Shown piece by piece: positions 25,738-34,929 of a stretch of DNA of 64,000 nucleotides (its first letter is position 1; every line of letters begins with the position of its first letter). The position numbers and the translations under genes are program-made. The DNA comes from Lentisphaera profundi (GTDB lineage: Bacteria > Verrucomicrobiota > Lentisphaeria > Lentisphaerales > Lentisphaeraceae): the NCBI RefSeq assembly GCF_028728065.1, contig NZ_CP117812.1:1798001-1862000 (forward strand), given 5' to 3'. Under the pieces are notes generated by a model. It was not told where the DNA came from, made no database searches, and saw only the letters and a program-made list of their open reading frames with translations.

Positions 25738-28038
25738 TTGAGTGATATCGTTGACATACTTAAAGAAGTAACCAACTCAATACTAAACCATGACCCCACC
25801 TCCAAGATTTTACAGAAGGTGACTGAGTTAGTATGTGAGAAGTTACATTTGGATGTTTGCAGTATCTACACCTTTGATAGCAAGAAAAAAACGCTCAACC
25901 TTCGAGCCAACACCGGATTCCTCAAGAAAACACAAGTTTCATTCTCCATTAAAGAAGGCTTAACCGGACTTGTTTATCGCGAACAAAACGCCCTCAATTT
26001 GACCAAACCCATGGATCACCCCAGTTTCACTCTCGTTAATTCTATCGGTGAAGAAAAATTTCAGTCATACCTCGGCATCCCTATGATTGATAGTAGTGGA
26101 CTAACCCTTGGCTGCTTCGTGATCCAAACTCGCTTCACTTCCATGCTTGATGAATCTGCCGTGGATTTAGCCAATACCTTAGCTTCGCAAATGGCCACAC
26201 TCATTTCACAAGAAGGCCTACAAAGAGTTTTATCTGATCACACAATTCAAGACCGCGATGAAATTGCACAAGCCTTGGAAGATGATGAACCAGATAGTCA
26301 CATCGACTTAAAACTTGAAGGCTCAGCAGTCTCCCCAGGTGTCATTCACGGCCCCATTCGCATGCTCAACACAAGAGAAATCTGGGATAGAATCGTACTT
26401 GAAACAGGCGAAAATCGTCAAATTGAAACAGGGCGCCTTGAGGAAGCCCTAAAGCTTTCCTGCGAAGAAACTGTTCACATTCAAGAACGTGCTCAAAAAG
26501 TTTTCATAGAAGCTGACGCCTCTATATTTTTTGCTCAATTACTTCTCCTCGAAGATGAGAACTTCATTAAAGATATGTATTTTGGCATAGATTTTTATAG
26601 CTACACGGCCGAAGCCTCAGTAAAAAACACTGTCGAAAAGTACATAAAAAAATTCCAAGAAGCACGCCTTCCCCAATTACGTGAACGAGCTCTCGATCTA
26701 CTTGATGTCGGCATCCGTCTTATACTTCAATTGCAAGGGCTCGGCTTAGAGCAAGAAGTAAGCCAACAAAAAGTCATTCTTGTTGCCCCTGAAATAATGC
26801 CCTCAGATCTCGTTCGCATTCCAAATGAAAATATATTAGCTATTGTCTGCTCTCATGGCGGCAGCACCTCTCACACCGCCATACTCTCACGTTCACTTCA
26901 AATCCCTGCAGTCATGGGTGTTAACGATATTGATGAACTATGCGAAGCAGGCGATACATTCTTGGTCGATGGAGATAACGGCTCTATTGTTATCAATCCT
27001 GGCGATGAAATCCTCAAAATGTACGAAGAACGCCTAAGTGTTGGCGTTGTTAATATCGAACACCCTACCGTCAACCTACCTACACTCAGCAAGGATCAAG
27101 TATCCATTAAGATGCGTGGTAATATATGCATGGTGAGTGACTTTAAGCTGCTCGAAAAAGTGCAAAATGACGGAGTTGGACTCTACCGTACTGAGTTCAT
27201 GTTTATGATGCATGAAAATTTTCCTGTTGAAAATGAGCAGTATAGAATTTTCCGCCAAGTCGCCAAACTAGGCGAACCCAATTCAGTTGTCATTCGTGCA
27301 CTTGATATTGGTGGAGATAAACCCTTATCCTACTTTGATCACGGCACAGAAACTGATCCCATGCTAGGGTATAGGTCCATAAGAATTTTACTTGAGCATC
27401 CAGAGGTCTTCATCCCACATCTTCGCGCTATGTTACGTGCAGCACAGAGAGGAAACATGAAGATACTTTTCCCTATGATAGCTCATTACGAAGATGTGGT
27501 TGCACTCAAAAAAGTCATCAAAGAACAAGTTGCTGAATTAAGAAAAATTTACGGCCGCAAATTTAAAATTCCGCCCCTCGGTGCCATGATTGAAATGCCC
27601 TCTGCTGTTTGCCAACTCAACGAACTCCTTGATTACTTCGACTTTGTTAGTATTGGCACAAATGATCTAGTCCAATATTTCTTTGCAGTTGATAGAGGCA
27701 ACAAAAAAGTCTCTAACTACTTCTGTCCGATGCACCCTTTAATCCTACGTGTCTTGAAAAAAATCATTGATTCATGTACCGAAAGGAATAAACCAGTTTC
27801 GATCTGTGGTGAAATAGCCAGCAATCCATTAGCCACCCCCATACTTATTGGAATCGGCCTAATAGATTTTTCAATGACGCCTATGCAACTCAGTAAAATC
27901 AAACACCTCACCTCTCAGCTTGACTCGAAAAAATGTAGCAAGCTAGCAAGAAAAGCTTTACAGTGCTCTACGCAACAAGAAGTTATTGACCTTGTCGAGG
28001 CCTTTTATAAAAAAGAGAAGATTTCCATAGAGTATTAA
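25738..28038 (+). CDS. ptsP: PTS phosphotransferase with GAF domain (EI-Ntr, PtsP)
   Basis: It transfers phosphate from PEP to a phosphocarrier protein. Domains in order: a GAF sensor (residues ~1-165), the PEP-utiliser N-terminal helical domain (~195-330), the swivelling phosphohistidine domain with GGSTSH-TAIL (His379), and the PEP-binding barrel with RALDIGGDKPL, GYRSIR, GAMIEMPSA, IGTNDLVQYFFAVDRG and CGEIAS. In PtsP a GAF domain replaces sugar input, so the enzyme probably belongs to a regulatory nitrogen-type PTS. No NPr or EIIA-Ntr gene is in the window. The start is TTG 25738 with AAGAG upstream; no ATG fits the start of the GAF domain. aroK follows after one base. Confidence 0.93.
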   Translation: MSDIVDILKEVTNSILNHDPTSKILQKVTELVCEKLHLDVCSIYTFDSKKKTLNLRANTGFLKKTQVSFSIKEGLTGLVYREQNALNLTKPMDHPSFTLVNSIGEEKFQSYLGIPMIDSSGLTLGCFVIQTRFTSMLDESAVDLANTLASQMATLISQEGLQRVLSDHTIQDRDEIAQALEDDEPDSHIDLKLEGSAVSPGVIHGPIRMLNTREIWDRIVLETGENRQIETGRLEEALKLSCEETVHIQERAQKVFIEADASIFFAQLLLLEDENFIKDMYFGIDFYSYTAEASVKNTVEKYIKKFQEARLPQLRERALDLLDVGIRLILQLQGLGLEQEVSQQKVILVAPEIMPSDLVRIPNENILAIVCSHGGSTSHTAILSRSLQIPAVMGVNDIDELCEAGDTFLVDGDNGSIVINPGDEILKMYEERLSVGVVNIEHPTVNLPTLSKDQVSIKMRGNICMVSDFKLLEKVQNDGVGLYRTEFMFMMHENFPVENEQYRIFRQVAKLGEPNSVVIRALDIGGDKPLSYFDHGTETDPMLGYRSIRILLEHPEVFIPHLRAMLRAAQRGNMKILFPMIAHYEDVVALKKVIKEQVAELRKIYGRKFKIPPLGAMIEMPSAVCQLNELLDYFDFVSIGTNDLVQYFFAVDRGNKKVSNYFCPMHPLILRVLKKIIDSCTERNKPVSICGEIASNPLATPILIGIGLIDFSMTPMQLSKIKHLTSQLDSKKCSKLARKALQCSTQQEVIDLVEAFYKKEKISIEY

Positions 28039-28039
28039 T

Positions 28040-28570
28040 ATGAATATTATTTTAGTGGGTTTTATGGCCAGCGGAAAAAGCTCCCTGAGTAGATATATGG
28101 CTACGCGTACAAAACGCCAGGCACTTGACCTTGATATTGAAATTGAGAAAAGAGCTCAAATGAGCATCCCTAAAATCTTTGAAACCGTTGGCGAAAAAGC
28201 GTTTCGCGACTTAGAATCTTACGTAACTAAGCTCTGTAAAAATTATCACAACACTATAATAGCTACTGGTGGAGGTTGTATACTTCGCGAAGAAAACCGC
28301 CGTGCCCTCAAAGAAGCTGGTTTAGTCATATGGCTCAACACAAGCCCAGAAAACGTACAAAAGTACACCGCAAAAAGAAATAATCGTCCCCTACTTAAAG
28401 GTGACAAAAGCTTAAATGATATCACACAAATGATGAAAAAAAGAGAAGCTTTATATGCTGATTCAAGTCATTTAAAAATAGATGTCTTCCAGCATAACCT
28501 CGAAGAGATTTTTGATATCATCCAAAGTTATAAAGATCAATTTTTAGCGCAAGAATACGCAAAACCATAA
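28040..28570 (+). CDS. aroK: Shikimate kinase
   Basis: It phosphorylates shikimate with ATP in aromatic amino-acid synthesis. The P-loop GFMASGKSS lies at residues 7-15. The shikimate-binding residues follow: DLDIEIEKR, FRDLES and ATGGGCILREENR. The lid region KRNNRPLL is typical. At 176 residues the length is normal. It starts one base after the ptsP stop and is followed 12 bases later by a Lon N-terminal domain protein. The symbol could equally be aroL. Confidence 0.95.
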   Translation: MNIILVGFMASGKSSLSRYMATRTKRQALDLDIEIEKRAQMSIPKIFETVGEKAFRDLESYVTKLCKNYHNTIIATGGGCILREENRRALKEAGLVIWLNTSPENVQKYTAKRNNRPLLKGDKSLNDITQMMKKREALYADSSHLKIDVFQHNLEEIFDIIQSYKDQFLAQEYAKP

Positions 28571-28582
28571 GCCACAGTTCAA

Positions 28583-29164
28583 ATGTCGTTAAATAAAAAA
28601 CTCTACCTCATCCCGATCCACAACCCCATTATTTTCCCCGGTGTAAAAACACGCATAGACATACCGTATCACTACGAGGAAACTATCCAAAAGCTCCTTG
28701 ATTCTCCCGGAAACCTGATCCTTGCCTACCAACAAGAAGGCTTAGAACCACAACTATATAATACCGCTAGCCTCGTATGTATAGAAAATTTTGACAAGAA
28801 AGCCGATGGTCACTGGGAACTACTCGTAAAAGCTTACGCTAGAGCAAGCCTCAACGAGCCAAACCTCATTAAGGCCCACGAACAAAGTAGTGATTACCAA
28901 TTACTCTCTTATCTTGATGAAGAATTTATTTCTAGCGAGGAAGAGGCTAACATAAAAGGTGCTTTACAAATAAAAATAAAGAAGAATTTCCCCAACATGG
29001 CTCCTCACCTTTACAGTGAACTCATGGAAGACTTCTCTATTTCTAAATTCCTTCACTACCTCTGTTTTAGCTCAAACAAAAGTCAAAATACAAAGATTGA
29101 GCTACTAAAGTACACTTCACTCTATAAGCTATATCAAAAACTGATTGATGGATTCATGAAGTAA
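28583..29164 (+). CDS. Standalone Lon substrate-binding domain protein
   Basis: About 193 residues that resemble only the N-terminal (LON) domain of Lon protease. KLYLIPIHNPIIFPGVKTRIDIPYH matches the family start LPLLPLRNVVVFPGM. No ATPase or protease domain is present. Similar standalone Lon-N proteins exist in many bacteria with unknown function; they may be substrate adaptors. It is the last gene of the ptsP-aroK unit (12 bases after aroK) and converges with the FHA-kinase gene (2-base gap). Confidence 0.75.
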   Translation: MSLNKKLYLIPIHNPIIFPGVKTRIDIPYHYEETIQKLLDSPGNLILAYQQEGLEPQLYNTASLVCIENFDKKADGHWELLVKAYARASLNEPNLIKAHEQSSDYQLLSYLDEEFISSEEEANIKGALQIKIKKNFPNMAPHLYSELMEDFSISKFLHYLCFSSNKSQNTKIELLKYTSLYKLYQKLIDGFMK

Positions 29165-29166
29165 GA

Positions 29167-30867
29167 TCAATCAAACGTTTTTGTATCACCCCGATCTTTC
29201 CCTTCATTAAGTTGACTTAAAAAATCTTCTGGCAAATCAATGAGTCGAGTATTATTATTACGTTGATGAAGCGGTAAACGAATAGAAAAAATAGTCCCAT
29301 TGGGGTCTGATGAAAAACTTATATTGCCCTTATGACTCTCAATTATCTTTTTAGACACAGCTAAACCTAAGCCTGTACCTTCATCCCCTTTCCCCGTATA
29401 AAAGACTTCAAATACTCGAGATTTCATTTCTTCTGGAATTCCTTCTCCATTATCAATCACATCAATCTCTAGTAACTGCTCCGATTGAGATAAATCTACC
29501 CTCAACTCAATCATTCCTCCCTCTTCTCCTTTGTACTTCCCTACAATTGCATCTGCCGCATTATTTAATAAATTTAAAAACACACGATGTATCGCCATTG
29601 AATCCAGATCTACCACGAGGCTTTTAAAGCGAATTTGGTCGCTCACTTTAAGCTTAATCCCACGGTTCTCGAAACCTTGTTGCAAGAGATCTACCACTTC
29701 CACTATTATTTCCGTGAGTGAATGAGGCTGTATATTGAGACTCGATTCTTTAGCTAAATTGAGTAAATCTAGCATTAAACCCGTCAGTCGTTTATGATTC
29801 CTTGAGAGTACATTCCACGCATCATTCATTAAGTTTGAATCTTCTTCATCAATCCCCATCCTCATCAAATAGAGACAGCCATCTACACCCGTTAAAATAT
29901 TTTTTATATAATGAGATAAACTAGCCGCAGTTGTACCTAAGGCTGCTAAACGCTCTGATTCTACTGTACGCTGATTAAGCCTGACACTAAATAAATGACT
30001 TGCCGTCGTAAATACCACTCCTGTCAGGAACTGCAAATCTCCCTCAGTAAAACTCAGTTCATTCACCACAAAAGAAGAGCTCAGACACACAACGCCGAGC
30101 AACTCGCGTTCATGTATTAATGGCGCCACAAGGAACTGTTGATTCCTACCCATAACAACCGATTGCGTCGCATCTTTAATTTCTTGCATGTTATACACAC
30201 ATAAAATCGCGCGTAATTTCATGGAAACATAGTTTAAAATTTTGCGACTCACTGGGTATTCAGAGTACTCTAAATGCTGATATTCACTATCAATCCCTTC
30301 CGCGGGGGTGAGATATTCCCCATTATCTTTTAAAAGATAAATACAGCACTTTTCTGCCTGGGGCATGGACTGGATTAAATAACGTGTGACTAATGAAAAA
30401 AGTTCATTTTCATCCTGCACTCCTTTAATAAGGTCAGTCAGACCGTAAATAGCCGCTAATCTTCTATGCTCAGAAGGGTACATCATTTCATCTTCTGCCA
30501 TGGATAGGTTACGCAGATGGAGAGGATCTATACTGTGTAAGATTCGCAAATTAGAGCGCGGATCGTCATCTGGAAAATCAACTTCTAATACTGAAGAACC
30601 AATACGAATATGCTGAAGATTTTTTAATTCATGCGTCCCTGTTATACGCTCAGTCCCTAACCATGTCCCATTAGAGCTTTTTAAGTCTTCTATCCACCAC
30701 AATTCATCTTTCGAAAAAATCTTGACATGAGTTCTCGACATGCGCCTATCAGCAACAGGAATATTCGATTCAAGCGCTCGCCCAATCGTCGTACTCTCTT
30801 TGACTGAAATACTTTTCCCCGCAGAGGGCCCCGCGATAAAATGCAACATGACTTCAGTATGCTTCAC
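29167..30867 (-). CDS. Histidine kinase with FHA and GAF domains
   Basis: A 566-residue soluble kinase with no transmembrane segment. An N-terminal FHA domain (about residues 15-100, with IGRALESN, SRTHVK and SSNGTWLG, which bind phosphothreonine) is followed by a GAF sensor (~140-290), a HisKA box (TAASLSHYIKNIL, His319) and an ATPase domain with N box NLLNNAADAI, DNGEGI and GTGLGLAVSKKI. No receiver is fused and none is adjacent. Start GTG 30867 is supported by AAGGAG six bases upstream. FHA plus GAF plus kinase suggests a cytoplasmic signal tied to Ser/Thr phosphorylation; the partner regulator is unknown. Confidence 0.9.
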   Translation of the reverse strand: MKHTEVMLHFIAGPSAGKSISVKESTTIGRALESNIPVADRRMSRTHVKIFSKDELWWIEDLKSSNGTWLGTERITGTHELKNLQHIRIGSSVLEVDFPDDDPRSNLRILHSIDPLHLRNLSMAEDEMMYPSEHRRLAAIYGLTDLIKGVQDENELFSLVTRYLIQSMPQAEKCCIYLLKDNGEYLTPAEGIDSEYQHLEYSEYPVSRKILNYVSMKLRAILCVYNMQEIKDATQSVVMGRNQQFLVAPLIHERELLGVVCLSSSFVVNELSFTEGDLQFLTGVVFTTASHLFSVRLNQRTVESERLAALGTTAASLSHYIKNILTGVDGCLYLMRMGIDEEDSNLMNDAWNVLSRNHKRLTGLMLDLLNLAKESSLNIQPHSLTEIIVEVVDLLQQGFENRGIKLKVSDQIRFKSLVVDLDSMAIHRVFLNLLNNAADAIVGKYKGEEGGMIELRVDLSQSEQLLEIDVIDNGEGIPEEMKSRVFEVFYTGKGDEGTGLGLAVSKKIIESHKGNISFSSDPNGTIFSIRLPLHQRNNNTRLIDLPEDFLSQLNEGKDRGDTKTFD

Positions 30868-30910
30868 TCGAACTCCTTAATTTCTTAGACTTGATTAATA
30901 TATGCTAAAA

Positions 30911-31813
30911 TTAATCTAAGTGAAAGACTAGGCGGCTCAAGTCTGCAAAAGGACGGTATTTTTCTTTCAAAATCCGCTCAAAACCCTTTTTACAGCTCTT
31001 TTTAAAGACTTTTCTCAATTCTTTATCTCGAATAGATCGCACCTTCACCGATAAATAATCGTATTCTCCACCAGACTTCAAATAATCGCCCAAAGCTTTT
31101 TCTAAGTAAATAACTGACTTTTCACATAAGTCTTCTACGTATTCATAAAACACTAAATCAAGTAAAGGCGGCATTGATAAATCATGCAATATCTCATCCA
31201 CAAAAACCTCAAGATGGATAGATTGAAACAAATACCCTCCCGAATCAATCTGCAACTGACTTGTTTTCCAATTGACCTGATCTGCACTAAAATTCAGCAC
31301 CGACCGAAAACTCTGATTAGGCATCAATAATCCTTCACCCAAACGATAAGGCCGTTGTTCTATTTTACTGAGACGTAACTCTTCTAAGCATAGAGCATGA
31401 ATAAAAACATCACTCAAATCATCTTTCACATAAGCCGCGCGGTCAATTCTTTGTTCAATCTTGACTAAGATTACTTCATCAAAATCTTTATCTAAAGCCG
31501 ATAACTTAGCCTTAATCCTTTCAGGTAACAAGGGAATTTCTTTTTTATAGACTCCACGATAATGAGCTGCCACATCCGTTAAACCATTATCGATTAAAAC
31601 GCGATACAACAAATGATCTAAATCATCTTTCTCAACAATTTTATTACGAGCAAACAAACTCATTGCAACAAGAATATCATCAATCAGAAACACATCATGA
31701 AAACCACACTTCTTAAAACTAGCCTCTAAAACAGGCTGATAGTCCCCCAAATCAACACTTATAATCCGCCCATCTTGATCAACAGGAATAAGTTTATCAT
31801 TTATCTGAATCAT
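30911..31813 (-). CDS. Uncharacterised protein with an ATP-cone-like N-terminus, downstream of nrdR
   Basis: About 300 residues. The first ~95 resemble a degenerate ATP cone: VDQDGRIISVDLGDYQPVLEAS, then an insert, then DHLLYRVLIDNGLTDVAAHYRG, which mirrors the ATP-cone pattern of a V-x-KRDG start and an L..G..EVA..Y.YR end. The KR of KRDG is absent. The rest (residues 96-300) has no family I recognise. ATP cones sense nucleotides in NrdR and ribonucleotide reductase. I start at ATG 31813, inside the nrdR 3' end (17-base overlap). It is probably a transcript partner of nrdR. Confidence 0.6.
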   Translation of the reverse strand: MIQINDKLIPVDQDGRIISVDLGDYQPVLEASFKKCGFHDVFLIDDILVAMSLFARNKIVEKDDLDHLLYRVLIDNGLTDVAAHYRGVYKKEIPLLPERIKAKLSALDKDFDEVILVKIEQRIDRAAYVKDDLSDVFIHALCLEELRLSKIEQRPYRLGEGLLMPNQSFRSVLNFSADQVNWKTSQLQIDSGGYLFQSIHLEVFVDEILHDLSMPPLLDLVFYEYVEDLCEKSVIYLEKALGDYLKSGGEYDYLSVKVRSIRDKELRKVFKKSCKKGFERILKEKYRPFADLSRLVFHLD

Positions 31814-32267
31814 AATCCGAGGCCTGCATTGATTGAATCGTTTCGATAAATTCTGACGCGTCTTTAAATTCACGATACACAGAAGCAAAACGAACATAGG
31901 CCACTTCGTCTAAGCCTTTTAACTCCATCATCACCATCTCACCAATTTCATGAGAGGAAACTTCCCTATCGAGACGATCTGACACTCTGGATTTGATATT
32001 CTCTACTGCCTCATTAATGGCATCATCCCCTACAGGACGTTTCCTCAAGGCTAATTGTAGCCCTTCTCTCACTTTCTGAATATTAAAGTCTTCCTTACGC
32101 CCACTTGATTTAATTATCATCAAGTCGCCTCTAACTAATTCTTCCTGCGTGGAAAAACGAGTTTCACAGCCATTGCATTGGCGACGACGACGTAAAAGAT
32201 TGCGATCTTTTGACAAACGAGTTTCTAGGACCTTATTTGATGTGGAAGAACATTCAGGACAACGCAT
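31797..32267 (-). CDS. nrdR: Transcriptional repressor NrdR
   Basis: A 156-residue repressor of ribonucleotide reductase genes. A zinc ribbon (MRCPEC...CNGCETRFST, four Cys in the first ~35 residues) is followed by an ATP-cone (IIKSSGRKEDFNIQKVREGLQLAL to VAYVRFASVYREF), which senses ATP/dATP. ATG 32267 overlaps the stop of the Trm112-like gene (TAATG). No nrdA or nrdB is in the window. The downstream gene overlaps it and looks ATP-cone-related. Confidence 0.95.
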   Translation of the reverse strand: MRCPECSSTSNKVLETRLSKDRNLLRRRRQCNGCETRFSTQEELVRGDLMIIKSSGRKEDFNIQKVREGLQLALRKRPVGDDAINEAVENIKSRVSDRLDREVSSHEIGEMVMMELKGLDEVAYVRFASVYREFKDASEFIETIQSMQASDYDSDK

Positions 32268-32455
32268 TATTCCCCCTCAATTTCAAGGAAATCTGGCATC
32301 AAAACACCCTCACCATCAGGCCCGTCTAATGCCTTTAACCTGAACGCCTGCTCACAGGTCGTACAACGCAACACTTGTTCGCTTTGCTCCAACCCTGCTC
32401 CAGACTTACAAACTGGACAATCTAGTATGCTTAATAAATCTTGCTTTAATTGCAC
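32267..32455 (-). CDS. Trm112-like small zinc-binding protein
   Basis: A 62-residue protein with LSILDCPVCKSGAGL and a second Cys pair CTTCEQAF, the zinc-ribbon of the Trm112/YcaR (UPF0434) family, followed by PDFLEIEGE. Bacterial members are uncharacterised; eukaryotic Trm112 activates methyltransferases. I start at GTG 32455, just after GAGGGGGAATA, rather than the TTG at 32473 that would add six residues. The stop TAA overlaps the nrdR ATG (TAATG), and nrdR is preceded by the same GAGGGGGAATA string, so the two are co-translated. Confidence 0.78.
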   Translation of the reverse strand: MQLKQDLLSILDCPVCKSGAGLEQSEQVLRCTTCEQAFRLKALDGPDGEGVLMPDFLEIEGE

Positions 32456-32624
32456 TATTCCCCCTCTAATCAATACATATTCTTATCTAATAAAAGCAAC
32501 ACTAACTCTTCGCCTATTTTCTTCAATAAGAAACTTTACTTTTCCACTTTAACAACAGCACTTTCCGATTATATTCATAGCTCGAAAATAACCCTACTAG
32601 AGAAGATCCCACAAGCGAAAATTA

Positions 32625-33131
32625 ATGAGTATCCTAAGTCCGCGATTTTACCGCATCCAATTCTTTAAAATCCTCCGCTCTGGAGGCAGCCCCGAGTATA
32701 TTGCTCGATCGGTTTTTTGTGGCGTATTTGCGGGATTGACTGTCCCTCTTCTACAGATCCCCGTCGCCATTTTTATCGCATGGATCTTTAAAGCGAACAA
32801 AACTATTGCCTCTTTATCAACTTTTGTCTCCAATCCATTAAGCTACCCGGTTTTTTGGTTTGGCGCACTTTACATTGGCTCCTTCTTCATCCCTGGCAAC
32901 GAACAATTTCTCGCCGATTGCCAAAAACACTTTTTCGAACTCTCTTTTTGGTTCAATCTAGATTGGTGGGAACTCGGCAGCAGTACCATTTTAATGTTTA
33001 TCACAGGTGGGTCCATCCTAGGACTTTTCCTTGGAACACTCGCTTATTTCTGGACAAAAAAGAACGTGATTAAAAAACGAGCAAAAAGATTAAAAAACGA
33101 GCGTTTAAAAAAAATAAACAAAGAGGCATGA
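32625..33131 (+). CDS. DUF2062 membrane protein
   Basis: A 168-residue membrane protein with several hydrophobic segments (about residues 25-48, 52-75, 115-140) and a positively charged C-terminal tail (KKNVIKKRAKRLKNERLKK). The GGSPEYIARSVFCGVFAGLTVP pattern and TFVSNPLSYPVFW match DUF2062. Members are often found beside cell-envelope or polysaccharide genes; function is unknown. The stop is one base from the ribE start, so the genes are translated together. Confidence 0.75.
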   Translation: MSILSPRFYRIQFFKILRSGGSPEYIARSVFCGVFAGLTVPLLQIPVAIFIAWIFKANKTIASLSTFVSNPLSYPVFWFGALYIGSFFIPGNEQFLADCQKHFFELSFWFNLDWWELGSSTILMFITGGSILGLFLGTLAYFWTKKNVIKKRAKRLKNERLKKINKEA

Positions 33132-33132
33132 C

Positions 33133-34380
33133 ATGTTTGGCGGAATAATAAAACACAGCGGATCAGTACATTCAATTTCTGGCAACAACTCTAATGGCAT
33201 CGTTCTTGAGCTAGAGACCTCTATTGTTTCACAAGTTCAAATCGGGGATTCCGTAGGAGTAAACGGCGTTTGCTTAACTGTTACGGAAATCATTTCTGAT
33301 TCGATCCTCAAGTTTGACGTATGGCCGGAATCTCTACAAAGAACAACTCTCGCTGATCTGAAAATCGCTCAAGAAGTCCACGTTGATCTCCCTCTCAAAG
33401 CTAGTGATTTTATTGGGGGCCACCCTGTATTAGGCCATGTTGATTTTGTCGGCTCTATTGTATCTATGAGCCAAGTTGATAATGCGAGTCAGCTAAAAAT
33501 CTGGATTGCCTTACCCGCTGAATACTCTAGTCTCATTCCAGCTCGTGGCTCAATTGCTGTTGATGGCGTCAGCTTGACCATCACAGGACGAAACGAAAAC
33601 TCATTTGCCATCTCATTAATCCCAGAAACCCTACGCCTTACCCACCTCGGCGAACTTAAAGCTGGCGACGCCCTAAATATAGAAGTAGATTTTAGTAGCC
33701 GAGCTCTTCAAGACAAATCAGGGATGATTAACCTAGCTAATGAAGCAGAAACCATTTCTGATAAAATTGATACCATAGCAGCCGCCATCGACACCTACAC
33801 CAAAGGCGGTTTACTTCTTATTCAAAATAAGGAAAGCTTCGCGCTCTGCTCTTCAGCTGAAAAAATCACTGATCGCAACCTCAGTTTTGCCCTCTCTTTA
33901 TCCCGAACTCCATGCACCGTAGCTGTCACCGAAGGCTTAGCCGAAAAACTTTTTATTCCTGCTCCAGTTATTAATACTAAAGCAGAAGAACGTCGCTTTT
34001 TACTCCCTGTTAACCACAGAGCCAATGAACTACACGACTACACAACTGCGGCTATGAAAAAATCCATTAGCTTATTTTGCTCCGACGAGCTGACTATTGA
34101 CGACTGGATGACCCCTGGTAACATCAACCCTTTACAAATCTATGGTGCTAATTCATCATCTAGACCAGGCCTACCGGAAGCCGCTGTTGCACTCTGCTTT
34201 AAGAGCAAACTTCCTCATGCCGCGATCTGCCAAAACCTTATTGATGCCGACGGTAAAGAAATGAATTCAGAGCAGGCACACGTCATATCTACAAGATATC
34301 AAATTCCTATTTATCAAGTGAGTGAACTAATCTCAGAAAACTCTGAACTCTTTGAAGATGATTATTTTGGTGATCTTTAA
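33133..34380 (+). CDS. ribE: Riboflavin synthase fused to a degenerate DHBP-synthase (RibB-like) domain
   Basis: Residues 1-200 are riboflavin synthase: two lumazine-binding repeats with GIIKHSGSV, GVNGVCLTV, GGHPVLGHVD and a second repeat with ARGSIAVDGVSLTI. Residues ~208-400 align along their length with E. coli RibB (3,4-dihydroxybutanone-4-phosphate synthase), sharing the start AAAIDTYTKGG, PGNINPL and RPGLPEAAVAL. The catalytic parts are gone: the DREN acidic loop reads NKESFALC, the TGVSAADR segment reads ELHDYTTAAM, GHVFPL reads GNINPL, RGGHTEA reads RPGLPEA, and the CEL motif reads CQN. The first domain probably works; the second is likely a pseudoenzyme. The order RibE-RibB is unusual. 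Confidence 0.88.
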   Translation: MFGGIIKHSGSVHSISGNNSNGIVLELETSIVSQVQIGDSVGVNGVCLTVTEIISDSILKFDVWPESLQRTTLADLKIAQEVHVDLPLKASDFIGGHPVLGHVDFVGSIVSMSQVDNASQLKIWIALPAEYSSLIPARGSIAVDGVSLTITGRNENSFAISLIPETLRLTHLGELKAGDALNIEVDFSSRALQDKSGMINLANEAETISDKIDTIAAAIDTYTKGGLLLIQNKESFALCSSAEKITDRNLSFALSLSRTPCTVAVTEGLAEKLFIPAPVINTKAEERRFLLPVNHRANELHDYTTAAMKKSISLFCSDELTIDDWMTPGNINPLQIYGANSSSRPGLPEAAVALCFKSKLPHAAICQNLIDADGKEMNSEQAHVISTRYQIPIYQVSELISENSELFEDDYFGDL

Positions 34381-34454
34381 AGAAAATTAACTTATTATTT
34401 TTTGTTTTAAGCTCGACTGACACATACTTTAATCTGTCAACAAAAGGAGTCACT

Positions 34455-34910
34455 ATGACAAAAATGATTAAACACCTCGGCCTCATATCACTAGCCCTGA
34501 TTTTTACAGCTACATTAAGTGCCAAAGACGAATGGGTCACCGACTACGAAAAAGCACTTAAAACTGCTAAAGCCGAGAAAAAACATCTATTGCTCAATTT
34601 CACCGGTTCAGATTGGTGTGGCTGGTGTATCAAACTCGACAAAGAAGTCTTTGATACAAGTAAGTTTAAGAAATACGCTAAAAAAGAACTCATTTTAGTC
34701 AAACTTGACTTCCCCAGAAAAGGAAAACAAAGCAAGGAAGAAAAAGCTCAAAACCAAAAACTCGCCAAAGAGTTTGGTGTACGTGGCTACCCGACTATCC
34801 TCATTCTAGATCCTGATGGAAAACTCATCCAAAAAACTGGCTACCAAAAAGGTGGTGAAAAAAATTATATTCAGCATATCGAAGATATAATCAAAAAAAG
34901 TAAAAAATAA
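34455..34910 (+). CDS. Periplasmic thioredoxin-like protein
   Basis: A signal peptide (first ~22 residues) is followed by a thioredoxin fold with a W-C-G-W-C active site (Cys55 and Cys58). GVRGYPTILILDPDG holds the conserved cis-Pro. The CGWC pair and the Thioredoxin_7-like start (EWVTDYEKALKTAKAEKKHLLLNFTG) suggest a periplasmic reductant or disulfide-handling protein, possibly for cytochromes or sulfatases; the partner is unknown. AAAGGAG lies seven bases before ATG 34455. A terminator follows. Confidence 0.88.
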   Translation: MTKMIKHLGLISLALIFTATLSAKDEWVTDYEKALKTAKAEKKHLLLNFTGSDWCGWCIKLDKEVFDTSKFKKYAKKELILVKLDFPRKGKQSKEEKAQNQKLAKEFGVRGYPTILILDPDGKLIQKTGYQKGGEKNYIQHIEDIIKKSKK

Positions 34911-34929
34911 ATCCCCCATACCTTTAATT

